Under the pieces are notes generated by a model. The model did not search any database, was not told the DNA's origin, and saw only the letters and a list, made by a program, of their open reading frames with translations. DNA of 64,000 nucleotides from an uncultured Clostridia bacterium (GTDB lineage Bacteria > Bacillota > Clostridia > Oscillospirales > Acutalibacteraceae). The position numbers were made by a program, and so were the translations under genes. The stretch is taken from positions 1 through 64,000 of the forward strand of contig CALWUU010000036.1 in assembly GCA_944384835.1 (NCBI GenBank), written 5' to 3'. Shown one piece after another: positions 1 through 9,800 of this stretch. How positions within the stretch are numbered: the first letter of the stretch is position 1; each line of letters starts with the position of its first letter.

Positions 1-6
1 AAAAAA

Positions 7-40
7 GCCGCTTACTCTTAGGGAAATAAGAATAAGCGGC
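7..40 (-). terminator. Intrinsic terminator of the minus-strand gene at 56-235
   Basis: Arms at 7-20 and 27-40 pair with one mismatch around a 6-base loop. Six A residues at 1-6 become a T-run on the minus strand. It sits just past the stop of the small gene at 56-235. Confidence 0.75.
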
Positions 41-55
41 TATGTGCGATATGTC

Positions 56-235
56 TTAGATATGTTCAATTTTCATTTTCTTGACAGGCGCATTGACAAC
101 CTTGAAAATCAGCTCGTCAACGCAGTCTGTGTATCTGCCTTCCTGTATCAGCCTGTTCTTCAGCTCTACAAGGCTATGTATTACCAACTGTCGCTCGTGG
201 CTATCCAGATATGCGTGATAGGTTTTATCTCTCAT
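56..235 (-). CDS. Small conserved-looking protein, probably mobile-element cargo (59 aa)
   Basis: Reading from an ATG at 235 to a TAA at 56 gives 59 residues beginning MRDKTYHAYLDSHERQLV and ending VKKMKIEHI. An AAGGAGG ribosome-binding site lies 8 bases before the ATG, and a terminator follows the stop, so this is a real gene. The product is charged and helical-looking, with no signal peptide, membrane segment or cysteine pattern. I recall similar small proteins from Firmicutes integrative elements but cannot name a family or function. It lies on the far side of the scar that truncates cotJC, which supports an origin in an inserted element. Confidence 0.7.
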   Translation of the reverse strand: MRDKTYHAYLDSHERQLVIHSLVELKNRLIQEGRYTDCVDELIFKVVNAPVKKMKIEHI

Positions 236-307
236 AGACTTGTCCTCCTTACACTTTCATTATATTTATAATCTCATCTAAATTCCAATGTGCAAATGCT
301 TGTCCGT

Positions 308-515
308 TTATGCCACATCAGGAACAGCAACACATATATTGATAGTGCGTTTTTCTCCACGCTGAATGACCGCAGGGTGCTCCGCAAAGTCAAACTGATT
401 GTTTATGCCATACCTTACAACCTTATCTGTGGTACGGAAGGTATGTAACCGAAAGCCGTAAAAATGCGGATTTTCAGCGTTTTTCAGGATATGGAGCATT
501 TCCGTTGCTTCTGTA
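308..515 (-). pseudogene. 3' part of an unidentified gene, 5' end lost at the cotJC junction
   Basis: A minus-strand frame is open from a stop at 533-535 down to a stop at 308. The first ATG (499) has no ribosome-binding site before it. The roughly 63 residues after it read like the end of a folded protein (HFYGFRLHTF, FAEHPAVIQRGEKRTINICVAV) rather than a noise frame. The upstream end runs into sequence that on the plus strand codes for CotJC, so the gene was probably cut there. Function is unknown. It may be the last part of a mobile-element gene upstream of the 59-residue gene. The exact edge is uncertain within about 20 bases. Confidence 0.5.
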
Positions 516-941
516 GGTACAGAAGAACTGGCTCACCTGGAAATGGTTAGTACCATTGTATATCAGTTAACAAAAGATTTAACAGAGGAAGAAATTCAAA
601 AATCAGGATTTGACACTTATTTTGTAGATCATACGACAGGCATCTATCCGTCAGATGCAAGTGGTGTTCCGTTTTCGGCTTCCACTTTTTCTGTGGCAGG
701 CGACGCGTTAACCGACTTGCACGAGGATTTAGCTGCGGAACAAAAAGCAAGAACAACGTATGACAATATTTTACGCTTTTGTGATGATAGAGATGTAAGA
801 GACCCAATCCGTTTTTTAAGAGAACGTGAAATTGTGCATTATCAACGTTTTGGTGAAGCGCTTAGAATTGCGACAGATAATTTAGATTCAAAGAATTTCT
901 TTGCATTTAACCCGGAATTTGATCGCAAAAGAATGAAGTAG
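510..941 (+). pseudogene. cotJC: Spore coat protein CotJC (manganese catalase family), 5'-truncated
   Basis: Homology to CotJC starts at about codon 513 (VGTEELAHLEMV) and runs to the stop at 941. The remaining 143 or so residues contain the conserved metal-ligand region GTEELAHLEM, AAGVPF-like DASGVPFSAS, LYEDLAAEQKAR-like DLHEDLAAEQKAR, and RFLREREIVHYQRFGEAL. The family is usually around 190-220 residues, so the N-terminal third, with the first carboxylate ligand helix, is missing. The frame has a stop at 459-461 and no ATG with a ribosome-binding site until an internal Met at 543. CotJC is known as an inner spore coat component in Bacillus. This copy is probably non-functional, truncated by the element at 1-500. 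Confidence 0.85.
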
Positions 942-952
942 TGTATAAAATA

Positions 953-985
953 TGACTTGTTGCTGTCATTTTATCACGATATAAT
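953..985 (+). promoter_or_regulatory. Promoter of the WYL regulator with TGAC-N8-GTCA operator
   Basis: TGAC at 953-956 and GTCA at 965-968 form an inverted repeat with an 8-base spacer. It overlaps a -35 candidate TTGTTG (957-962), with TATAAT at 980-985 after a 17-base spacer. The same TGAC-N8-GTCA element occurs before the next gene (1901-1916), which suggests autoregulation. Confidence 0.6.
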
Positions 986-1001
986 ATATCTGGGTGATAG
1001 G

Positions 1002-1898
1002 ATGCAGATTAACAGATTATTTGAAATAATATATATTTTATTGGAACGTCAATGTATAACAGCGAAAGAATTAGCCAATCGCTTTGAAGTATCTATACGC
1101 ACTGTTTACAGAGATATTGATATTTTATCGGCAGCAGGAATACCGATTTATATGACCAGAGGTAAGGGAGGCGGTATTTCTTTGCTGCCTAATTTTATTT
1201 TAAATAAAACAGTACTGACAAAATCTGAAAAAGCTGAGATTTTGTCAGCTTTGCGTGCGGTGCAAGCAGTTCAATCCAATCAGTCAAGAGATGTTATGCA
1301 GCGTTTATCCCATCTATTTGGAGAAGTACAAACAGATTGGCTGGAAATTGATTTTTCTTCATGGAGAGATCATAAGAATGAATCAGATACATTCCAAACC
1401 TTAAAAACAGCTATTTTAAGTAAACGCGTTGTCCGTTTTTTATATCATAATGCGTATGGAAAACAATCAAGCCGTATGGCAGAGCCTTTAAAATTATGCT
1501 TTAAAGGTCAAAGCTGGTATTTATATGCGTTTTGTCTGCATAAATATGACTATCGTTTTTTTAAGCTGCGGAGAATAAAAGATTTGAATATTTCGGGGCA
1601 GGAGGTGAAGCGTGTTCCGCCTGAACGTGTTTTTACAGAAGCAGCCGAAGAAAATCAAGACACAGTAGAGGTTACATTAAAGCTGTCAGAAAAAATGGCG
1701 TATCGGGTTTATGATGAATTTGACTGTGTTCACAAATTAGACGACGGAAGTTTTCTGGTTACCTGTACCTTTCCGTGTAATGATTGGCTGTATTATTATA
1801 TTGCAACGTTTGGAGAACATTGCCAAGTAATAGAGCCGCCGGAAATGCGTGTGCAAATGAAAGATAAATTACAGAAAATGCTGAAATTTTATTTATAA
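1002..1898 (+). CDS. HTH-WYL family (YafY-like) transcriptional regulator
   Basis: This is a 298-residue cytoplasmic DNA-binding regulator. An N-terminal winged-helix HTH_11 domain (about residues 1-60, MQINRLFEIIYILLERQ, SIRTVYRDIDILSAAGIPIY) is followed by a WYL domain (about 135-225, VVRFLYHNAYGKQSSRMAEPLKL, WYLYAFCLHKYDYRFFKLRRI) and a WCX-like C-terminus. I chose ATG 1002 over an in-frame ATG at 957 because family members start at this point, GGGTGATAGG precedes it, and the promoter -10 lies between the two. WYL domains are thought to sense small ligands or nucleic acid; the ligand here is unknown. Matching palindromes upstream of this gene and of the GyrI-like gene make both likely targets. 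Confidence 0.85.
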   Translation: MQINRLFEIIYILLERQCITAKELANRFEVSIRTVYRDIDILSAAGIPIYMTRGKGGGISLLPNFILNKTVLTKSEKAEILSALRAVQAVQSNQSRDVMQRLSHLFGEVQTDWLEIDFSSWRDHKNESDTFQTLKTAILSKRVVRFLYHNAYGKQSSRMAEPLKLCFKGQSWYLYAFCLHKYDYRFFKLRRIKDLNISGQEVKRVPPERVFTEAAEENQDTVEVTLKLSEKMAYRVYDEFDCVHKLDDGSFLVTCTFPCNDWLYYYIATFGEHCQVIEPPEMRVQMKDKLQKMLKFYL

Positions 1899-1900
1899 TA

Positions 1901-1916
1901 TGACGCACTTATGTCA
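1901..1916 (+). promoter_or_regulatory. TGAC-N8-GTCA operator before the GyrI-like gene
   Basis: TGAC (1901-1904) and GTCA (1913-1916) have the same 8-base spacing and AT-rich flanks as the element at 953-968. It lies immediately after the regulator stop and 12-15 bases upstream of a -10 candidate (TATGAT 1929-1934 or GATAAT 1932-1937). Direct repression or activation by the adjacent WYL regulator is inferred. Confidence 0.6.
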
Positions 1917-1967
1917 TGTTATACCATGTATGATAATGACATAAAATGAAGGGGGTTATATTATTAT

Positions 1968-2417
1968 ATGAAATATGAAATTGTATATCTGGACAAAAAA
2001 ATAGTAGTAGGCATTGGCGGATACACTTCAAACGATGATCCGAATATGGGAGAAATGATCGGCGGGTTGTGGAAACGGTTTTTCGGGGAAGGAATTTACA
2101 GTAACATTAAAAATCGCGTAAATCAGTATACAATCGGTTTATATTCCGATTATACAGAACAGAATTATCATGTATTAACAGGTGTTGAAGTATCAAAGCA
2201 GGATAACATTGATTTGGTATCCAGAGTTATTCCGGCAGGTACGTATGCAAAGTTTCGCGTTCATGGTAATATGGAAACTGCTGTGAGAAGTGCATGGGAA
2301 AAGATTTGGAATATGAATTTAAACCGAACGTTTACAGGGGATTTCGAAGAATATCTCAATAATGACTATGAACATGCGGATATTAACCTTTATATTGCCA
2401 TTAAAAATAAGTTTTAA
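1968..2417 (+). CDS. GyrI-like / AraC-type effector-binding domain protein
   Basis: A stand-alone 149-residue protein with the SHV-fold effector-binding pattern: N-terminal KYEIVYLDKKIVVGIGGYTSND, central YTIGLYSDYTEQNYHVLTGVEV, then VIPAGTYAKFRVHG and C-terminal YEHADINLYIAIKN. Such domains bind small hydrophobic or cationic molecules, either as sensors or as sequestering proteins. There is no DNA-binding domain attached. A GGGGG ribosome-binding site precedes the ATG. It is controlled from its own promoter, which carries the same palindrome as the WYL regulator gene, so the pair is probably a ligand-responsive unit. The ligand is unknown. Confidence 0.8.
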   Translation: MKYEIVYLDKKIVVGIGGYTSNDDPNMGEMIGGLWKRFFGEGIYSNIKNRVNQYTIGLYSDYTEQNYHVLTGVEVSKQDNIDLVSRVIPAGTYAKFRVHGNMETAVRSAWEKIWNMNLNRTFTGDFEEYLNNDYEHADINLYIAIKNKF

Positions 2418-2462
2418 AACGACTTTTAAACAATAAAATTATCATTATTCCTGTATGTTAGA

Positions 2463-2506
2463 AGCAACGTGGTTGATACTAAATATATCCATGTTGCTTT
2501 TTGTTT
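2463..2506 (+). terminator. Intrinsic terminator after the GyrI-like gene
   Basis: AGCAACGTGG (2463-2472) pairs with CCATGTTGCT (2489-2498) with one G-U pair, followed by a T-rich run. Confidence 0.7.
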
Positions 2507-2591
2507 CTATTCTATAATGATAAAAGCATGTTTGCACATAAAGAACAGGATTTAACTGACTGAAAAAAGACTGTGATTTCATTGAAAAAGC

Positions 2592-2620
2592 TTGTATATT
2601 ATGATGATTTGATATACAAT
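2592..2620 (+). promoter_or_regulatory. Promoter of the flippase-like gene
   Basis: TTGTAT (2592-2597), a 17-base spacer and TACAAT (2615-2620), about 65 bases upstream of the coding start. Confidence 0.45.
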
Positions 2621-2685
2621 TATAATTAAGTTTTTAACAAAGAAAGGCTTGATGCGCTATCGCTGCCAGTAATTTTTGGATTGTA

Positions 2686-3774
2686 GTGAAAAAGAATTTG
2701 TTTGCCATTATTACAATGGTAATTTCAATGGGCGTGTTGATTTATTTTTTAATTACAACAGATGGTATTGCAGCTTTTGCAGGCATTGCAGATTCCATTC
2801 AAGTACCATGGTTTGTTTTAATTTTTGTTGCAGTCATTGTTGGATGGCTGTTAGAAGCTTTGGTACTGCACTTTTTTTGTAAAAAAGTATATCCTCAATG
2901 GAAGTACTGGCATTCCCTTATTATCGGAATGATTGGTCTGTTGTACAGTGCTCTGACTCCTTTTGCAACCGGCGGTCAGGCAATGCAAATTTATTATATG
3001 AGAAAATTGGGAATGGATACCGGAGGGGCAGGTTCCATTATTGCAATTAAAAGTTTGGTCTACCAAGTAGTCATGGTTTTATTTGCACTTGTCATGGTTT
3101 TTTGGAAGCTGCCGTTTTTCCAGCAAAGCGTAAGCAATTTTGCATTTTTAACCATTATTGGTTTAGCTACAAATTTAACTTTTGTCCTTCTTGTTTTATT
3201 TTTTGCAATTAGCGAGAAAGCAACAGATAAATGCGTACGTGCTGTGATTAAATTTTTATACAGAATCAAAATTGTTAAGAAACCTGTTTCACGTTATCAT
3301 AAAATTCATAGTGAATTTACTATTTTTCATAAAAGCACTAAATTGGTAGGTAAATCTGTAAAAGTATATTTAAACGCTGTATTTTTCACTATTTTACAAA
3401 TTTTTGCAGCTTGCATCATTCCGTACCTTATTTACCGCAGTTTCAATTTTAAAGGGGCTGATGTATTCGATATGCTGGGTGCACAGTCGTTTGTAAATAT
3501 GGTATCTGCGTTTATTCCTTTGCCGGGTGCTTCAGGCGGCGCCGAAGGCAGCTTTTATTTATTCTTCGCGTCATTTTTTGGCGATAAGTTAATTATGCCT
3601 GCACTGTTTATATGGAGGGTTGTGACTTATTATCTTAATATAGTCGGTGGTATTGCGTTTGTATTTGTAGTTAAGAAAATACCACAGCGGACATTATATA
3701 GAGAGAAAACCAAAGCTGAATTAGAAGCGGATAGAAAATCAAAAGATTTGATTAGTAAAAAATTAGATTTATAA
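2686..3774 (+). CDS. UPF0104 / YbhN-type flippase-like integral membrane protein
   Basis: A 362-residue polytopic membrane protein with about eight hydrophobic segments, of the lysylphosphatidylglycerol-synthase transmembrane (MprF N-terminal) superfamily. Family signatures include the early loop ALTPFATGGQAMQIYYMRKLG (about residues 90-110) and the late AFIPLPGASGGAEGSFYLFF (about 277-297). MprF-type domains flip aminoacylated lipids; stand-alone members have unclear substrates, so transport of a lipid-linked molecule is an inference. No aminoacyl-transferase domain is attached. The GTG start at 2686 has only a weak ribosome-binding site; a Met at residue 11 is an alternative. Confidence 0.8.
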   Translation: MKKNLFAIITMVISMGVLIYFLITTDGIAAFAGIADSIQVPWFVLIFVAVIVGWLLEALVLHFFCKKVYPQWKYWHSLIIGMIGLLYSALTPFATGGQAMQIYYMRKLGMDTGGAGSIIAIKSLVYQVVMVLFALVMVFWKLPFFQQSVSNFAFLTIIGLATNLTFVLLVLFFAISEKATDKCVRAVIKFLYRIKIVKKPVSRYHKIHSEFTIFHKSTKLVGKSVKVYLNAVFFTILQIFAACIIPYLIYRSFNFKGADVFDMLGAQSFVNMVSAFIPLPGASGGAEGSFYLFFASFFGDKLIMPALFIWRVVTYYLNIVGGIAFVFVVKKIPQRTLYREKTKAELEADRKSKDLISKKLDL

Positions 3775-3790
3775 ATTTTTAAAAAAGTGA

Positions 3791-3819
3791 TTGTATTTCT
3801 GGGAAAGTTTTGATAATAT
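3791..3819 (+). promoter_or_regulatory. Promoter of the giant protease gene
   Basis: TTGTAT (3791-3796), a 17-base spacer and TAATAT (3814-3819), 32 bases before the ATG. Confidence 0.5.
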
Positions 3820-3851
3820 AAAACAAAACAAACAAGAACGGTAGGAGATAT

Positions 3852-6800
3852 ATGAAAAAGATTAAATGGTTTATAGTAACGCTAGTTATGATGTGCGGCA
3901 TCTTAATGCTGCAGATTCCAACATTGGCGGCTGAAGTGAGCAATTCAACTACAATATCAAATAAAGATGGTATCCAAGCAGGAGATGTAATAGAAATTAC
4001 TGTGGGTTTGGATAACTATTCTCAAATTGAAAAGGGAATTAATGCGCTGAAAGCTACTCTTGAATATGATAAAAATCTGTTCCAAGAGGTACAGCAAGTT
4101 GATTTTAGTACATTAAACTCATGGGAAGAATTATATTATAATCCTTCCACACAAGAGTTTGTAGCCATCAAAAAACAGGGCAGCAAAAGTGCTGAGCAAG
4201 TTGCTAAGATTACAGTACAGGCAAAAGAGAATGTAACAGCAGGTCAGGCAGTAATTAGAATAAAAGATATTGCTGTTTCTGAGGGAACAAAAGATTTATT
4301 TACGCAATCCTCTCAGGTGTTACTGAATGTACAGGCACAAACAGTAGGAGAACAGGGTTCTCAGGGCAACTTTACTATTAGCAACGATATGCACGTAATG
4401 GAAACTGCTCCTACAACAGTGAATCCCATGACGGGAGATAAACTGGGAGGAATTGTTGCTATTTCTATCACAGCAGCAATTGCGTGCGGATTGATTATTT
4501 TTATCGGCTTTTATTTAAGAAAAAAAGGCTTTGGAAAAGGTTCCAAAGCTATGCTTGGCATTGCCATCGTAGGTGTGATTAGCGCAGTTGCTGTGAACAC
4601 TGCTTATGCGATGGGAGGAAAAGGCGAACTAAACGGAGACGGCAAAGTAGATTATTCGGATGTTGTTCTTTTAGAAAAACATCTAATTTCTTTGCAGGCG
4701 CTTCCGGAGGATAAGCTTAGTGCGGCTGATATGAATTCAGACGGTGTATTGACAGTAACAGATTTGTCTCTGTTAATTCAGGAAGTTGAAAACACATTGG
4801 ATTATACTGTATCTTTGACTTCCACTACCCAAAATTTCTATCCAAATAAAAATGAAGAAATTCAGTTGAGATTTCAGGCCGAAGTGTCTAATGACGGAGA
4901 AATTGCAGGCGTCATCATTAATGGTGAAGAATATCAACCGGAGAGAGTTCCAAATTCATCAGAATACGTGGTAACAGTGCATGCTCCAAATGCAGCCGGA
5001 ATTCAGGAATACCATTTTACCAAAGTTCGCTTACATAACAATCGTGAAATTGATGTTGACTTTACAGAACAAGTAGATGTTTTGAAAACAGCACCGTCTG
5101 TGGAAAATTTCAGAACAGAAGAGCTGACTGATTCAGCGCAGATGAAAGTGACATTTGATATCAAGGATGACGACAGCAGTATTACCGCTTCGGAAATGGA
5201 AATACTGAAAAACAGTGATTCCGGTTTGGAGGTTGTGGATACAAAATCAATTCAAGCAGGCACCAATGAATTTATTTTAGATCTGCAGGACGGTATACCA
5301 TATACACTGAATATTTATTTGAATTATAATTTAGATTCTGACCTTCTGACAGACCATGAGGAAGATCACTCAGAGCATGTAACTATTTCAAAAGAAGTGC
5401 AGTTGAATCTGGATTATCAGTTTACATTTGGTAATTTAAAAGTATATGACGAGACATATCAAGAAACAACTGTCTTTGGAAAAAATGAATCTATTGTTTT
5501 GTCCTTTGACAGTACAAATGCAACTCAATTTAAACCGGTAAGTGTAAAAGTAAATGGCGCTGTATATCCTTTGGTCGAAAAAGAGGGTGCTTTTTCCGTC
5601 ACAATAGATGGTTTCGACACAACAGGTATCCACAATCTTCTAATTGAAGAAGTGATACTGGAAAACGGAAAAGTATTTACACCTGAGCAAGACAATACGG
5701 TATCGGTATCCATAGAGAAGGAAAAACCGCAAGTCAATCCAGTGCAAATAGAAGAACATGCAGGTACTTCTTCTATCTTTGTATCTTTTAACATTCAAGA
5801 TCCTGATCAAGCACTTTCTAATAAAAAAGTAATTGTAAGAGACGATGCCGGCAATGTTATAGCGGAGAAGGCATTTGACAGCGATTCGTTCCAAGAGGAG
5901 TTAAGCATTCCGGACGATTTATCCGCAAATTATGTAATCCAAGTAGTTGCCGATTATGATACCTCTGCAGACGGTTCAGGATTGCAGGCCGGAAAAGTGG
6001 TATATGAAGAATCCATTACTGCTGTTCCAAGAGTGAAAGTCATCAGTCATACGCTGGAAAAAAATTATCTTGAAAAAGGCGAGCCGGCGACAGTCCTATA
6101 CGAAATTGACAGCAATGTCTCACAGGAAATACATAAGCTGATTGTCAATAGCACGGAAGTTGTAGCTGAAAAACAAAGCAACGGCGCTTACAAAGTTGCA
6201 ATACCTTTGGAAAATACCGCGGGAAAACAAACGCTGACGCTATCCAAAGTTATTTTTGCAGACAATACGGTTGCAGAAACAAATATTACAGACGAAGTGG
6301 AAATTTTAAAGTCAGCACCTGTTATAGAGAATTATCAAGCACAGGATGACTCCACTCTTGCTCAAATTCACTTTACTTTTACCGTGACTGACCCGGATCA
6401 AGCGTTTGTTTCCGGAAAAGTACAATTAATTGACGACGCCGGAACTGTTGCTGCAGAACAAACAATTCAAAATACAGGGGAAAATACAATTTCACTCCCT
6501 GTGACAGAAGATGCCTTATATAAATTTAGAATACTGTTAAGTTATCAGAAAACAGAAGATGGCAGCCAAACAGAAAGCGACGTTAATGTATTTGAACAAG
6601 ATGCGGTGCTTAAGCGTGATTATAATTTGCAAATAAGCGATATAGCAGCTGCGTCTGAACAAGGTACACAAACGGTTTACTTTGAAAAAAATAATAAAAT
6701 CAATGTATCTTTTACTGCACAGACCAGTTCAGTATTTCTTGCAGAAAAAGTCATGGTGAACGGAACCGAGTATCCTTTGACATCTCTTGGAAATAACAGA

Positions 6801-9800
6801 TATCAATTTACTGTAGATGGTTTTGCGCAAGCCGGTGTACAAAAATTGACCTTGGAAAAACTTTGGATGAGCAATTCTAAAGAGCTGGAAATATCCAATG
6901 ATAAAAATATCCAGGTAGAGATTTTGAAAGACAAACCGCAAGTGAGCAATTTTGCGTCTGAGCAAACAGATGCAGATAAACTGAAGCTAACTTTCGATTT
7001 AAACGACCCTGACAATGCGTTAACACAGGCAAAATTGATTGTAAGCGATGATAATAGCACTCTGTTGGAACAAGTGGTTACTGCAGGTGCGCAGCAAGAG
7101 GTGCTTGTAGATTTAACCACTAATGAAAATTATAATGTAAGTGTGATTGCTGATTATGACAGAGACACCAATACGTTGGATCAAAACTCTAATCAAACAT
7201 CCAATGAAGAAATTTTCCAACAGGCAGTTACAGCCTCCAAAGATGTAATAGAATTCAAGGATGTTACCGGTGCACGCTTATATCACCGTGAAGCAGATGG
7301 ATCTGTGAAGGAAGTAGAATTACTGGATATTACAGGCGGAATACCACAGAATGTAGACGATTATTATGCTGTAATTGAAATGGAAAATCTTCCTGAATTT
7401 TATGCCGGAATTCAGTCATTCCGTCAGGATACTGCTACCGGAAAACTGTTGGGTGTTATTGACCAGGCAGACTTAGTTCAATATTCTCAGGATGGTACAG
7501 TCCGCAAAAATGAGTTTACTTTTGAAATCGGCTATAAAGATCAGCAGGGAGAACACGCTCTCATAAAAGATGCTTCCGAATTTTTCACACAAGTATCCCA
7601 AAATTTAAGTGGAAATTTTGAGTTGCAGGAAGATTTGGATGCTTCTAAAATTCCAGCAGGTAAAGCTGCGGCCATTATGGGTAATTTCAGTGGTACCATT
7701 GATGGAAACGGACATAAGATTTTAAATCTTAACTTACCTTTGTTCCAGACAGTAAATGGCGGAACAATTAAAAATCTAGTGATTGAAGATGCATATATTA
7801 CCTCTAATTCCAAAGGTATTTTATCTGCATCCATCCAAAACAGGGCGACAGTTGAGAATACTTATATTGTTAACTCAAGTCTTTTGACCAGCACCAATGG
7901 AGTAGGAGCGTTTGCAGGAGAATTAGTGAACAATTCTATCATCAAAACAAGCGCGGCTATAAATGTTACTATACATGGTTCTGATACCATTGGAGGCATT
8001 ATTGGAAATACCAAAAGTCGCTCTTCAATTGAAAATTGCTATGTAACGGGAACACTAAAAGGAACATCCAATCATTACACATTGGGTTCCAGAGTAGGTG
8101 GAATCACCGGTTGGCACGGTGGAGATACCATTTCCCACTGCTTTACAAAAGTAGATATTGTATCACCAAGTAAGTTGGGAAATGGAGGCATCATAGGAGG
8201 TCCTCAGCAGACTGTTCTCCTTGACCATTCACTCAGCATGAGTACAGGAACTGCTTACCGAATTGCAGGTTTTGACACATTAAATAGTGCGAAAGAGGTT
8301 TATGAATATGCCTTGTCTAACAGTACCTCTAACATAAATGATGTGAACAATGACGGCGTAAAGGAAATTTCAGATGTTTATGACCCTGCATTTTTTGCAG
8401 ATACGCTCGGTTTTGACACTTCTATTTGGAACTTAGATTTGGTGGAATATGGAAAACTACCGAGTTTGAATACCGAATTGGAGTACAACATTGAAGAGAA
8501 TTTCAGAGAAATTCCTAATTATAGCCAAGTGAAGAACAACCCTCAATATCGCAGAGAGAAAGAGATTGTTTATTCTAATATGGCAAAAATAATGCCGTTT
8601 GCTGAAACAAACACATGGGTTGAATACGGCAATCAAATAGAAGATACAAATTTACTGTCAACAAACAGAATAGACTTTGTATTGCCGCTAGACAGCAGTA
8701 ACCAGTTGGTAACAGGAATTGAAAGACAAAATCCGCAGACAATTGCATCTATTCGCATTGTATTTGAGGACGGTCAAAATATGAATTTGGCTGTACAGTA
8801 CCAAAAAACGATAGGTGACGTAGTAGCGGCATATAAAATAAGCAGTTTAAATTTACCATATCAATTTAGTCATTATGTTTCAGATATTGATCCAACGCTT
8901 CTCAGTGAACTTGTAAATTTGGCAAATGGTTACGATTATGCAGCCATTGCACAGATTACACAGGAAGATGAGAGCAGATTATATACAGATTATTATACAG
9001 AGTCGGTAAAACCGGAGTTAGAATCTGTGCTTACAAAGCTCATCGGATCACAAGAACAATATCCGACTTATTCTAAGAGTACTTTGGTTCAGGAGCAGCT
9101 CCAAAAACGATTAAAAGATGAAGAACAATTGAAAAGAACGCTTTATGCTTACAATTACTATGACAAATGGTACCATATTGATTTTGGAGGCATCAATTTA
9201 AGTGATTTGTTGTTCTTCAACGGCAGCATGCTGGCTCCTGAATTGTCTTCAGATTATCTCATAGGCAGCGTTGTAGACGGTGCTGCTCAAAACTTGAGAC
9301 AAACCCAAAACACACTGGTATTTTATAATGATATTTTACGAAAACCACTAGGAAAAGAAATGTTGGATTTCCTTGCCGGATTATCAAAATCCATTGCAGG
9401 ATATAATGATCCAAGTGATTGGTTTAAAGAGAATTTCAAAGGTATTTTAGTAGAACAAGAGCCATATGCTGAAAACAAGAATATAGAATATCGTATTTGG
9501 GATATTTTTAGTCATTTAGGCGACAGAGCAAAAATAGTTCTTCCAATTTTGACTGCACCGCAGGAAGACATGTACCTGATTTCCACATCATCTCAATTGG
9601 TCATAGGAAGTATGAACCGATATAATGAATATGTGACTAAAGACGGTACAGAACGCCAAAAAATGGAAACAAAAATCAGAGGTTATTCTGAAAGACTTGG
9701 TCATTTCTATGGTGTTTCTTCCAATTGGATCAGCAATTCTGAAGAACTTTTGAACAGTTTTGCCAACATACAATACGATACTAGCGCGAATTTCCCACAA

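Noticed and set aside
44-271. 75-residue plus-strand open frame at the left edge
   Set aside because: It overlaps the minus-strand 59-residue gene, which has a ribosome-binding site and a terminator. The plus frame has neither and reads like noise.
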